From NCBI RefSeq assembly GCF_937934665.1, contig NZ_CALGYW010000032.1:1-24979 (forward strand): 24,979 nucleotides of DNA, in the 5' to 3' direction. The position numbers and the translations under genes were made by a program. The stretch comes from an uncultured Anaerococcus sp. (GTDB lineage: Bacteria; Bacillota; Clostridia; Tissierellales; Peptoniphilaceae). This document shows, in pieces, positions 14,440 through 21,469 of this stretch. The notes beneath the pieces were generated by a model that was not told where the DNA came from, did no database searches, and saw only the letters and a list, made by a program, of their open reading frames with translations. Position 1 is the stretch's first letter; the number at the start of each line of letters is the position of its first letter.

Positions 14440-15198
14440 ATGATATTATATTTTTCAGCAACTGGCAATAGCAAATATTTGGCAAATAAGCTTGGAGATA
14501 GGTTAGATGACGAGGTTGTCGATTTATTTGCTTATATGAGAGAAGGAAGACATGAGACTTTCATATCAGATAAGCCCTTCGTTTTGGTATCTCCTACATA
14601 TTCTTGGAGGGTGCCGAGATTTTTATCAGCATATTTGTCTAAATGTAATTTTAGGGGGTTTAGGGACTTTTATGTGGTTATGGACTATGGGGATTCTTGT
14701 GGCAATGCCTATATGTTTATAAAAGAAGACATAGAAAAACTCGGCCTTAATTTTAGGGGCCTATATGGGATTAGGATGCCAGAAAATTATGTCATGCTTT
14801 TTGATCTAGAAGCTGATGAAGTCAATAGACGAATAATAGGAGAAAGCACTAGGGAAATTGAACAAATCTCCACTTATATAAAAAACAAAGAAACTTTTCC
14901 TAAGAAAAAAGTAGGACTTTTAGGAAAATTGCAATCAGCTCTTATAAACCCAATCTTTTTCAAATTTATTGTCAAGGATAGGGACTTTTATGCGACTGAT
15001 GAGTGTATATCTTGCGGCCTATGCAAAAAGGTCTGTGTTTTAAATAATATTTCTTATCAAAATAGTAAGCCTATTTGGAATGGCAAATGCACCCATTGTT
15101 CAGCCTGTATTTCTAAATGTCCTGTGGCCGCTATTGAATACGGCAAGAAAACCCAGGGTAAGAAAGCTTATCTTTTGAGTAAAATTTGGGATAAATAG
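14440..15198 (+). CDS. EFR1-type protein: flavodoxin-like domain plus two [4Fe-4S] clusters
   Basis: The 252-residue protein begins with a flavodoxin FMN loop (ILYFSATGNSKYLA, 2-15) and a conserved SPTYSWRVPRFL (51-62). It ends with a two-cluster ferredoxin: C189-x2-C192-x2-C195-x3-C199 and C217-x2-C220-x2-C223-x3-C227. This flavodoxin/ferredoxin fusion is the EFR1 type common in anaerobic Firmicutes, presumed to carry electrons between Fe-S and flavin partners in the cytoplasm; its physiological partner is not established. It starts 9 bases after the previous remnant with an AAGGGGTTAAG leader, and may once have been its operon partner. No cysteine of either cluster is missing. Confidence 0.88.
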   Translation: MILYFSATGNSKYLANKLGDRLDDEVVDLFAYMREGRHETFISDKPFVLVSPTYSWRVPRFLSAYLSKCNFRGFRDFYVVMDYGDSCGNAYMFIKEDIEKLGLNFRGLYGIRMPENYVMLFDLEADEVNRRIIGESTREIEQISTYIKNKETFPKKKVGLLGKLQSALINPIFFKFIVKDRDFYATDECISCGLCKKVCVLNNISYQNSKPIWNGKCTHCSACISKCPVAAIEYGKKTQGKKAYLLSKIWDK

Positions 15199-15220
15199 TA
15201 GGTTCTTATATGATTTTCAG

Positions 15221-15243
15221 CTCTTTTTTGATAAGAGTTTTTA
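15221..15243 (+). terminator. Weak terminator after the EFR1-type gene
   Basis: CTCTT (15221-15225) pairs with AAGAG (15233-15237), followed by TTTTT. The stem is short, so confidence is limited. Confidence 0.4.
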
Positions 15244-15292
15244 AAAATGTTTTTTGGGTAACATTATAGTAGAGGAAAAGGAAAGGATTGTT

Positions 15293-15613
15293 ATGAGAAA
15301 AGAAATTAAAAGAGAATGGGATTTTGAACTTTATTTCAAACCAGACTGTCCATTTTGCCTTAAAGTTATGAACTTCTTTAAGGAAAATGACATCATCAAA
15401 TTCCCTTCATACAATATTGAAGATGCGACTTCTGGCTATGAAAACCAAGATAAGCTAATTGAGGCAGGCGGCAAGGTTCAAGTACCTTGTATAGTTATAG
15501 ACGGCAGGGCCATGTATGAGTCAGACGATATCATAGCCTATGCTAAAGAAAACTTCCTAGAAAAGGCCAAGGAAAACAAGGCTAAGAGAAAAGAAGTTTT
15601 GAAATCTGAATAA
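15293..15613 (+). CDS. Glutaredoxin-like protein (CPFC active site)
   Basis: The 106-residue protein has a thioredoxin-fold glutaredoxin core: strand FELYFKPDCPFCLKVMNFF with redox pair Cys19-Pro-Phe-Cys22, the cis-proline region KVQVPCIVIDG, and a C-terminal YESDDIIAYAKENF helix with the GSH-binding-type Glu-Ser-Asp. Cytoplasmic proteins of this type reduce disulfides or protein-glutathione mixed disulfides. In a Gram-positive anaerobe the thiol partner is uncertain. An extra Cys follows the cis-proline (VPC). The lysine-rich tail beyond residue 90 is longer than in minimal glutaredoxins. I start at ATG 15293 because AAAGGA lies 5 bases before it; the upstream TTG at 15254 has no support. 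It ends at a bidirectional terminator shared with the helicase gene. Confidence 0.85.
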   Translation: MRKEIKREWDFELYFKPDCPFCLKVMNFFKENDIIKFPSYNIEDATSGYENQDKLIEAGGKVQVPCIVIDGRAMYESDDIIAYAKENFLEKAKENKAKRKEVLKSE

Positions 15614-15615
15614 GC

Positions 15616-15660
15616 AAAAAAGTGATGGATCCTTGTATTTCAAGGTCCATCACTTTTTTT
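15616..15660. terminator. Bidirectional terminator between convergent genes
   Basis: AAAAAAGTGATGGATCCTTG (15616-15635) pairs with 15641-15660 apart from one bulged T, giving a ~19-bp stem with A-run and T-run on either side. It can serve both the glutaredoxin (plus) and helicase (minus) genes; the helicase stop codon lies inside the right arm. Confidence 0.9.
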
Positions 15661-17266
15661 AGTTCTTAGCTTCTTCTATTTTTACTTTTTTGCCGAAGAT
15701 TTTTTTGTTATCAAGACCCCTGATACAGTCGTAGACGACGCTTTTTTCTACATCTACAAAACTATAGGATTTTTGTATCCTTATCTGGCCAATCTTTTTA
15801 TTTGGCACATGGGCGAGCCTATTTAGAGCCTTTATTATCTTATCCTTACTAAACTTATCCATCTTGCCCCTGTTTATAAAGAGGGTGGCCATGTTTTCGT
15901 CCTTGTACTTATTTTTTCTTGACTTTGACTTTGACTTTTTAGCTGGGGTGTCTACACCAGTTATCTTATCGTGGTGGTCTAGACTATCTTTATTTAGCCT
16001 ATCAACTAGGAGGACTTGGGAGATTATAAAGGGATCGTAGCCCTTTTCCATAAGTCTAACAAGGATTGACTTTTCCTTTTCTAGACTTGTAAAAGAATCT
16101 AGTTTTTCTACTATGTCATCAATTATGGCTACTTCCTGGCTCCTATCCATCTGGACTAGGCTTGGGATCTGAGTTTGTTTGATATCTGCCTTGGTATATT
16201 TTTCTATCTGTCTTAGCCTATTATTATCCTTGCCAGCTATAAGGGAATAGGAAAGCCCACTCCTACCAGCTCTAGCAGTCCTACCTATCCTATGAACATA
16301 GTATTCATCAAGCTGAGGTAGGTCGTAGTTAATAACTAGGTCCACATCATCTACATCAAGACCTCTGGCTGCTATATCTGTTGCCACAAGGATATCTATG
16401 GTATTGTTCCTAAACTTTTTCATTACAAAATCTCTTTGCCCCTGTTTGAGATCTCCGTGGAGGCCATCGACAAGGTAGGATTTTTTGCTAAGAGATTCTA
16501 CAAGCCTATCTACCTTTCTTTTTGTATTACAAAAGACAATGGCAAGCCTTGGCTGGTTTATTTCTAAAAGTCTAGTTAGAGTTTCTTCCTTTTCGTTTTC
16601 CTTTAGACTTATATAATATTGGTCAATCCTATTTACAGTTAACTCCTTTGCCTTGATCTTGACCGTAACAGGATTTTCTTGGTAGATTTTAGAAAATTCT
16701 GTTATTTGCGCGCCCATAGTAGCAGAGAAAAAACAAGTCTGTCTGTCGTTATTTGTAGCATCGAGGATAATTTTCATATCATCCCTAAAGCCCATATCAA
16801 ACATCTCATCAGCCTCGTCAAGGACTACTATTTTTAGCTTGTCAAGTTTTAAGACCTTTCTTCTCATAAGGTCCATAAGCCTACCAGGGGTGCCGACGAC
16901 TATTTCTATACCCTTTTTAAGGGATTTTATCTGCCTTACGATTTGGGTGCCCCCATAAACTGAAAGGACCTTGATCTCTTTTTTATACCTAGCAAGATTT
17001 TTTATCTCTCCTGCCACTTGCATACAAAGCTCCCTGGTAGGGCAGAGGATAAGGGCCTGGGTTATGCCATTTGCTTCTACTCTTTCTAAAATTGGGATAG
17101 AAAAAGCTGCAGTCTTGCCTGTGCCGGTTTGAGCTTGGCCTATCAGGTCACGTCCTTCTAGGAGGGGTGGTATGGTTTCTTTTTGGATAGGAGAAGGGTT
17201 TTTAAAACCCATGTCTGCTATCGCTTTTAATATTTCATCTGTTAATTCTAATTCTTTAAATTCCAC
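15659..17266 (-). CDS. DEAD-box ATP-dependent RNA helicase with DbpA-like RNA-binding C-terminus
   Basis: The 535-residue protein (from GTG 17266) has all core motifs: GFKNPSPIQ (Q motif), AQTGTGKT (I, 45-52), PTREL (Ia), TPGR (Ib), DEAD (II, 150-153), SAT (III, 181-183), VATDIAARGLDV (V) and HRIGRTARAG (VI). After a linker with a Lys/Ser-rich stretch (AKKSKSKSRKNKYK) comes a ~75-residue DbpA/CsdA-type RNA-binding domain (MATLFINRGKMDKFSKDKII to the end). Such helicases act in ribosome assembly, mRNA decay and cold adaptation. GTG 17266 is preferred because AAAGGA lies 7 bases upstream. An ATG at 17308 would add 14 residues but lies inside a terminator-like hairpin. Confidence 0.93.
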   Translation of the reverse strand: MEFKELELTDEILKAIADMGFKNPSPIQKETIPPLLEGRDLIGQAQTGTGKTAAFSIPILERVEANGITQALILCPTRELCMQVAGEIKNLARYKKEIKVLSVYGGTQIVRQIKSLKKGIEIVVGTPGRLMDLMRRKVLKLDKLKIVVLDEADEMFDMGFRDDMKIILDATNNDRQTCFFSATMGAQITEFSKIYQENPVTVKIKAKELTVNRIDQYYISLKENEKEETLTRLLEINQPRLAIVFCNTKRKVDRLVESLSKKSYLVDGLHGDLKQGQRDFVMKKFRNNTIDILVATDIAARGLDVDDVDLVINYDLPQLDEYYVHRIGRTARAGRSGLSYSLIAGKDNNRLRQIEKYTKADIKQTQIPSLVQMDRSQEVAIIDDIVEKLDSFTSLEKEKSILVRLMEKGYDPFIISQVLLVDRLNKDSLDHHDKITGVDTPAKKSKSKSRKNKYKDENMATLFINRGKMDKFSKDKIIKALNRLAHVPNKKIGQIRIQKSYSFVDVEKSVVYDCIRGLDNKKIFGKKVKIEEAKN

Positions 17267-17289
17267 TATATTTTCCTTTTCTCTTTCAA

Positions 17290-17319
17290 TAAAAAAAGCA
17301 GTCGTCATTAGACAACTGC
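17290..17319 (-). terminator. Terminator or attenuator between the CaiB-family gene and the helicase
   Basis: On the minus strand GCAGTTGTC pairs with GACGACTGC (one wobble, TAAT loop), followed by seven T (17297-17291). It is 47 bases after the CaiB-family stop codon and only 24 bases before the helicase GTG. It can be the terminator of the upstream gene; if the promoter at 17334-17339 is real, it would instead lie at the very start of the helicase mRNA, where it could act as an attenuator. Confidence 0.7.
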
Positions 17320-17333
17320 CAAATACTATAGGT

Positions 17334-17339
17334 ATTATA
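17334..17339 (-). promoter_or_regulatory. Candidate -10 element of the helicase gene
   Basis: TATAAT on the minus strand within GGGGTATAATACC, 15 bases before the hairpin. No good -35 is seen. If used, transcription would begin at about 17327, so the hairpin-T run would be the first element of the transcript. Confidence 0.4.
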
Positions 17340-17365
17340 CCCCTATTTGTTATAAATTACGATTT

Positions 17366-18421
17366 TTATTTAAACTTTATAGGGTTTGCATAGACATTAA
17401 TTTCCTCGCCATCTATATTTATAGTCTTAACTGTTTGCCTTTCTTTGGTATTTTCGCTATGGACTAGGGCTTCCTTAATATCTAGGACGGGCTCAACGCA
17501 ACAATCAGCGTCTTTAAATATTGTCATCCATTCATCTCTAGTTTTTTCCTTGAAAATTTCCCTTAAAATTTCTTTTTTCTCCTCATAGTCAGGACAGACA
17601 CACCCTGCCTCTATCCAGTCTTCCTTGCCAATGATTTTACAAAATCTTTCAAAAAACTTTGGCTCTAGGGCTCCCATGCTTAGGTATTTATTATCCTTTG
17701 TTTCATAAAAATCATAGAGGGATCCACCATTTAGGAAGTCTCCTTCTCTTTTTGGATTTATCCCATTTATCATAGCACCAGCGCCTGCCATGGTATTAAA
17801 AGGAATCACGCTATCAAGGATAGAGACATCTATATAAGAGCCTTCTCCAGTTGTATTTCTCTTATTTAGGGCAGCAAGGATACCTATTATTGCGTTTTGG
17901 GCAGATGCCATATCTGCTATTTGCATTCCATAAAGGACTGGGCCAGTTTCCTTCCTACCAGAGTGGCTCATGAGACCAGACAGAGCTAGGAAATTTATAT
18001 CATGACCTGCCTTATCCTTATGAGATCCATCTTGGCCGTAGCCAGTTAGGCTTAGGTAGATTATGTCATCCTTGATTTCATTTATATCCTCATAGGTAAG
18101 ACCAAACTTGGCCATAACACCAGGTCTAAATTGCTCAATTATACAGTTGTATCCTTCTTCTTTAATCAGTCTTTTTATTTCTTTTTTACCAGACTCTTCT
18201 TTTAGGTTTAGGAAAATTTCTTCCTTTTGGTTATTTAACCAAGCCCTGTTGGCTGTAAGACCCTTTTCGGTTTTAGGACCTGATTCTAAAACCAAATCCT
18301 TTCTATTAGGGGCAGAAATTTTTAAAACCTTAGCTCCCATTTCAGCAATACTCCAGGTTGCGTAAGGTCCTGGAAGTAGGGTTGTAAAATCAAGTATTTT
18401 TAAATTTTCTAATAAATTCAT
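17366..18421 (-). CDS. CaiB/BaiF CoA-transferase family protein, alpha-methylacyl-CoA racemase-like
   Basis: The 351-residue protein is a family III CoA-transferase fold: LKILDFTTLLPGPYATWSIA at the start, GYGQDG, then GHDINFLALSG. The residues expected for alpha-methylacyl-CoA racemase are present: His140 (AGHDIN), Asp170 (QIADMA, 30 residues later, the same spacing as His126/Asp156 in mycobacterial MCR) and Glu253 (MGALEPKFF). A racemase of branched acyl-CoA thioesters is therefore at least as likely as a CoA-transferase, where the Asp alone forms the thioester. AGAGGA precedes the ATG by 5 bases. It stands alone; its substrate is not indicated by neighbours. Confidence 0.85.
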   Translation of the reverse strand: MNLLENLKILDFTTLLPGPYATWSIAEMGAKVLKISAPNRKDLVLESGPKTEKGLTANRAWLNNQKEEIFLNLKEESGKKEIKRLIKEEGYNCIIEQFRPGVMAKFGLTYEDINEIKDDIIYLSLTGYGQDGSHKDKAGHDINFLALSGLMSHSGRKETGPVLYGMQIADMASAQNAIIGILAALNKRNTTGEGSYIDVSILDSVIPFNTMAGAGAMINGINPKREGDFLNGGSLYDFYETKDNKYLSMGALEPKFFERFCKIIGKEDWIEAGCVCPDYEEKKEILREIFKEKTRDEWMTIFKDADCCVEPVLDIKEALVHSENTKERQTVKTINIDGEEINVYANPIKFK

Positions 18422-18479
18422 AATATCCTCTTTTCTTTATATTAATAATTTACCCATTAGTCTCATATTTAAAATCTGA

Positions 18480-18485
18480 TATAAT
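18480..18485 (+). promoter_or_regulatory. Candidate -10 for the small membrane protein gene
   Basis: TATAAT at 18480-18485, 36 bases before the start codon; the hexamer 17 bases upstream (TTAGTC) is a poor -35. It lies in the divergent interval with the CaiB-family gene. Confidence 0.45.
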
Positions 18486-18520
18486 ATTATTAGGAGATTA
18501 ATCCGTTTTTAGGAGGATTT

Positions 18521-18943
18521 ATGGAGTACTTAGTAATTTTAATGTTTTTAGGCTTTGCAATTTTCAATCTAATAGAAAGTAAGGAGATGAAAATCAGAAT
18601 AGATATAAGACCTATTTATAATATTATATTGGTGACATCTGGGATTTTGTTTATAATAATGGCTTATAAAATAGGAAGGGGAATAGAATCTGGTATTACA
18701 GCAGTTTCTGCCCTGTTTTATCTTTACACATCAATTTATTGTCAAGGAATCGGTGAAGATGGTTTTTATGTTTTACCTGGAAAATCAAATATTAGGGAAA
18801 TTACTTTTTCTGATATAAGAAATATTAAGATCGATAAGGAAAATTATAAGCTTGAGATTTATGCAGATTCTACAAGCTATAAGCAAAAGTATAAGAAAGA
18901 AGATTTCCCTGAAGTCCTTGCCCTTGTAGAAAGTTTTAAATAA
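18521..18943 (+). CDS. Small membrane protein of unknown function
   Basis: The 140-residue protein has three hydrophobic segments (about residues 2-20, 32-52 and 59-78) and then a soluble C-terminal domain of ~60 residues (GEDGFYVLPGKSNIREITFS, DIRNIKID and onward) that looks like a small beta-rich, PH/DUF5673-like fold. The GxxGFxxxxxxxxxxISFxDI..I pattern is common in such bacterial membrane-anchored domains, whose role is unknown. A TAGGAGGA site precedes the ATG. It is monocistronic, divergent from the CaiB-family gene, and followed by repeat-rich non-coding DNA. I do not recognise the exact family. Confidence 0.7.
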   Translation: MEYLVILMFLGFAIFNLIESKEMKIRIDIRPIYNIILVTSGILFIIMAYKIGRGIESGITAVSALFYLYTSIYCQGIGEDGFYVLPGKSNIREITFSDIRNIKIDKENYKLEIYADSTSYKQKYKKEDFPEVLALVESFK

Positions 18944-19150
18944 AAAACTGTGAGATGACCTAAATCCGGGATGAACTTGGGATAAGGAAGGCTAGGTTTG
19001 AAAGTAAATATAACTCCCTACCATATTTATTATATTGACAAGGCTAGAGGTCTCTCCACTCGCTCCGCTCGGTCGAGACGGGGGTGTGAGCTCTGCTTGG
19101 TCGAGAAGGGAAGAGGTCGGTAGTGTAAATAACCAAAGATTTAGATAAAA

Positions 19151-19172
19151 AATCGCCCCAAAAGGAGCGATT
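19151..19172 (-). terminator. 22-nt palindrome, copy 1, acting as terminator for the minus-strand transporter
   Basis: AATCGCCCC-AAAA-GGAGCGATT forms a 9-bp stem with one wobble. On the minus strand it is followed by a run of T (the A-run at 19147-19152 on the plus strand), giving a standard terminator for transcription arriving from the NSS transporter gene. Confidence 0.75.
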
Positions 19173-19199
19173 CACAGCGTCAACAAAGTATATAAACCT

Positions 19200-19250
19200 A
19201 CGCCATTCCGACAGAGAAGCCGTTAGGCTTCGACGAGGAATCCCATAAAT
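19200..19250. repeat. REP-like palindromic element
   Basis: GAAGCC-GTTA-GGCTTC is a perfect hairpin flanked by CATTCCGAC on the left and GAGGAATCCC on the right, which extend the pairing (ATTCC with GGAAT). Elements reading GGATTCCTCG...CGGAATG are common dispersed intergenic palindromes in bacteria. It lies between the two 22-nt palindromes. Confidence 0.6.
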
Positions 19251-19322
19251 TTGGGGTTTGTATGATGGTTATTTGTTTTTGATTGATAAAACAAACAAAT
19301 GGTTTGATTTGTTAACAGCTTT

Positions 19323-19344
19323 AATCGCCCCAAAAGGAGCGATT
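19323..19344 (+). terminator. 22-nt palindrome, copy 2, with plus-strand T-tract
   Basis: Base-for-base identical to 19151-19172. Here the T-run (19343-19348) follows on the plus strand, so it terminates transcription arriving from the left. It lies 3 bases from the transporter stop codon. Confidence 0.75.
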
Positions 19345-19346
19345 TT

Positions 19347-20735
19347 TTAGTAGGTAAAAATACCTGTTGATATTAAAAATAGGATAAACATTATTACTGG
19401 CAAGAAGTACTTGATCATTATTATATAAAGACCCTTTCTTCTAAATTTCTTGCCACCGTGCTCTACTTCTTCTATAACCCAGTCTGGCTTCATTATCCAA
19501 CCTACAAAGATAGACGATAGGAAGGCTATTAGAGGCATCATGCAGCTATTAGATATATAGTCCATTATATCTAGAAGCTGGCCAGTAGAGCCGTTTGGCA
19601 AGCTGACTTCTACATAAAACTTGCTATAGCCTAGGGCAATTACTGCTGTGGCTACTAGGTAGATAAGAGATAGAACAAGGGTAGTTGTTTGTCTTTTTGT
19701 ATCCAAGATTTCTATAGTATTTGCAACAATTGATTCAAGTACTGATATACAAGAGGTGAGAGCTGCAAAACCTGCTAGGATAAAAAACACTAGTCCTATT
19801 ATCCTACCTGCTGCACCCATTTGGAAAAATACTTTTGGTAGGGAAATAAACATAAGGCCAGGACCTGCTGACATACCCTCAACACCCAAAAATACAAAGA
19901 CTGCTGGTATTATCATAACACCTGCAAGCATGGCTACAAAGGAGTCCATGATTTCTATTATAGATACAGACTTGGCTAGGTCTACATCTTTTTTTACATA
20001 AGAGCCATAGGTTATCATAATTCCCATCGATACTGAAAGAGAGAAAAATAACTGACTCATGGCATCTAGGGCGATTTGTAAAAACCTACCCACAGTCATT
20101 CCACTAAAATCTGGTTTTAAGTAAAAAGCGAGACCTTGAAGACCAGTCCTTACTTCACCTGTAGCAGTAGTTTCTTTTAGGGTAAGGGAGAAAAGAGCTA
20201 TGCCAAGCACCATTACCAAAAGTACTGGCATGATAATCTTAGAAACCCTCTCTATACCTTTTTCAACCCCACCAAAAACGATAAGGGCTGTTAGAGCCAT
20301 AAAGATAAGGCTTACATAAACAGATATATTTGATGAAATAAAGCTAGAAAAGTATGACTCATCGGCTGCAAGTCTAACCTCACCTGTCAAAAACAACTTT
20401 ATGTAATTTAAAATCCATCCGCCTATAACTGCGTAATAGGTCATGATGATAACTGGTACAAAAAAGGTAAAAATACCCAAAAACTTCCACTTAGACTTCA
20501 TAGATTGGTAGGCATAGATTGCACTTTTACCTGTCCTACGGCCTATGGCAAGGTCTGTGGTAAGGAGGGCAAAACCTACAGTAAACACCAAAAGCAAGTA
20601 TATAATGAGGAAGACTCCTCCTCCGTCTTTAGCTGCTAGATAGGGAAAACGCCAAAGATTGCCTACGCCAACAGCAGAACCTGCTGCAGCAAAAATAAAA
20701 CCAAGCTGGCCCGTAAATCCTTTATGTTCTTTCAT
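19347..20735 (-). CDS. Sodium-dependent transporter, NSS/SNF family (LeuT fold)
   Basis: The 462-residue protein opens with the family signature AAAGSAVGVGNLWRFPYLAA and GGGVFLIIYLLL, the TM1/TM2 region carrying the unwound substrate- and sodium-binding segment of LeuT. About 11-12 membrane helices follow, with DAMSQLFFSLSVSMG matching the TM6 binding segment and AGFAALTSCISVLE matching TM8. NSS proteins import amino acids or related amines with sodium across the cytoplasmic membrane; the substrate cannot be told from sequence here. Start at ATG 20735, 6 bases after AGAGAGGA; the ATG at 20753 would put the ribosome-binding site inside the gene. It is transcribed alone, ending at the palindrome at 19151. 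Confidence 0.93.
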   Translation of the reverse strand: MKEHKGFTGQLGFIFAAAGSAVGVGNLWRFPYLAAKDGGGVFLIIYLLLVFTVGFALLTTDLAIGRRTGKSAIYAYQSMKSKWKFLGIFTFFVPVIIMTYYAVIGGWILNYIKLFLTGEVRLAADESYFSSFISSNISVYVSLIFMALTALIVFGGVEKGIERVSKIIMPVLLVMVLGIALFSLTLKETTATGEVRTGLQGLAFYLKPDFSGMTVGRFLQIALDAMSQLFFSLSVSMGIMITYGSYVKKDVDLAKSVSIIEIMDSFVAMLAGVMIIPAVFVFLGVEGMSAGPGLMFISLPKVFFQMGAAGRIIGLVFFILAGFAALTSCISVLESIVANTIEILDTKRQTTTLVLSLIYLVATAVIALGYSKFYVEVSLPNGSTGQLLDIMDYISNSCMMPLIAFLSSIFVGWIMKPDWVIEEVEHGGKKFRRKGLYIIMIKYFLPVIMFILFLISTGIFTY

Positions 20736-20892
20736 AATAATTCCTCTCTTCATATATAAATTAATAAGCCTATCATACCTCCTAAATTAATAATTAAAAG
20801 TTTTTTTTAATTTTTTTCCATTATTTTTAGGGTAAAATGTTAGTAAGGATAAAAAATACCTATAAATTATATGCAAAAGATGAGGTGGTTAG

Positions 20893-21318
20893 ATGAAAAT
20901 TGCAGTGAGTGCTTGTCTTTTGGGAGCAAATACTAAATACAATGGTGGGAATAATTACTCATCAAAATTAGAAAGACTTTTAAAAGACCATGAGGTGATT
21001 TCTCTTTGCCCAGAGGTCATGGGAGGCCTTCCTACACCTAGAGATCCAGCGGAGATAGTAGCTGGCAAGGTCCTTACTAAAGAAGGAAGGTCAGTTGACA
21101 AAGAGTTTAGAAGAGGAGCCGAGAAATCCCTAGATATAGTAAATGAGAGTGGTGTAGAATTGGTTATATTAAAATCAAAAAGCCCATCTTGTGGGGTAGG
21201 TCAAATTTATGACGGGTCTTTTTCTGGGAGACTAGTAGATGGGGATGGGATTTTTGCAAGACTTTTAAAAAAAGAAGGGATAAGAGTTATAAATATTGAT
21301 GAATTTTTAAAGATTTGA
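20893..21318 (+). CDS. DUF523-family protein
   Basis: The 141-residue protein matches DUF523 end to end: the N-terminal VSACLLGxxTxYNGG with Cys8, the central SLCPEVMGGLPTPRDPAEI and the C-terminal LKSKSPSCGVGQIYDG, then FSGRL. The three conserved cysteines (SACLLG, LCPE, SPSCG) suggest metal or Fe-S binding or a thiol-based activity, but the biochemical role is unknown to me. A GAGGTGG site precedes the ATG. It lies immediately upstream of the TPP riboswitch, whose promoter overlaps its stop codon, so it is a separate transcript unit from tenA. Confidence 0.9.
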   Translation: MKIAVSACLLGANTKYNGGNNYSSKLERLLKDHEVISLCPEVMGGLPTPRDPAEIVAGKVLTKEGRSVDKEFRRGAEKSLDIVNESGVELVILKSKSPSCGVGQIYDGSFSGRLVDGDGIFARLLKKEGIRVINIDEFLKI

Positions 21319-21343
21319 TAAAAAGCCCTATCTTCGATATAAT
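21315..21343 (+). promoter_or_regulatory. Promoter of the TPP riboswitch-tenA transcript
   Basis: TTGATA (21315-21320) and TATAAT (21338-21343) are separated by 17 bases. The -35 overlaps the DUF523 stop codon. The predicted start point at about 21350 coincides with the first base of the aptamer. Confidence 0.8.
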
Positions 21344-21348
21344 ATCAC

Positions 21349-21431
21349 TAACACAAGGGGTGCTTTAGCTGAGACGAGAAATCGAACTCTTATACCTGAT
21401 CTAGTTAAGACTAGCGTAGGGATGTGGACTA
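21349..21431 (+). ncRNA. TPP riboswitch (THI element)
   Basis: The aptamer has the conserved thi-box parts in order: ACACAAGGGGTGC, CTGAGA (21370-21375, the pyrimidine-sensing loop), ACCTGATCTAGTTAAGACTAGCGTAGGGA (split by the P4/P5 arm) and the closing ATGTGGACT. P1 can form between ACACA (21351-21355) and TGTG (21423-21426). It binds thiamine pyrophosphate and is followed by an expression platform at 21441-21469 in front of tenA. Confidence 0.95.
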
Positions 21432-21440
21432 AGCGAATAT

Positions 21441-21469
21441 TCTCCTTGTGAATACAAGGAGGTTTTTTT
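21441..21469 (+). terminator. Riboswitch expression platform: terminator that also contains the tenA ribosome-binding site
   Basis: CTCCTTGT (21442-21449) pairs perfectly with ACAAGGAG (21454-21461), with a GAAT loop, followed by seven T and then directly by the tenA ATG (21470). The right arm AAGGAGG is the only ribosome-binding site for tenA, so one hairpin can both end transcription and hide the site. The left arm can alternatively pair with CACAAGGGG (21352-21360) in the aptamer's first strand (9 pairs, one wobble), giving the anti-terminated state when TPP is absent. Confidence 0.85.

Larger units (their letters stand above)
18944..19346. other. Repeat-rich intergenic region
   Basis: No gene. 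Contents in order: a GC-rich block with CGCTCGGTCGAGACGG and the related CTGCTTGGTCGAGAAGGG (about 19050-19110); a 22-nt palindrome (19151-19172); a REP-like hairpin block (19200-19250); and an identical copy of the 22-nt palindrome (19323-19344). The region separates a plus-strand gene from a minus-strand transporter gene, so both transcripts must end here. Confidence 0.7.

Noticed and set aside
17267..17308. ATG 17308 as helicase start
   Set aside because: It lies inside a terminator-like hairpin and has no ribosome-binding site; the extra 14 residues do not resemble DEAD-box N-termini, while GTG 17266 has AAAGGA at proper distance.
20750..20776. Nine-codon upstream ORF (MIGLLIYI) before the NSS transporter, preceded by AGGAGG and overlapping an ATG by ATGA
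   Set aside because: The ribosome-binding site is one base from its start, too close, and the transporter has its own good site for ATG 20735.
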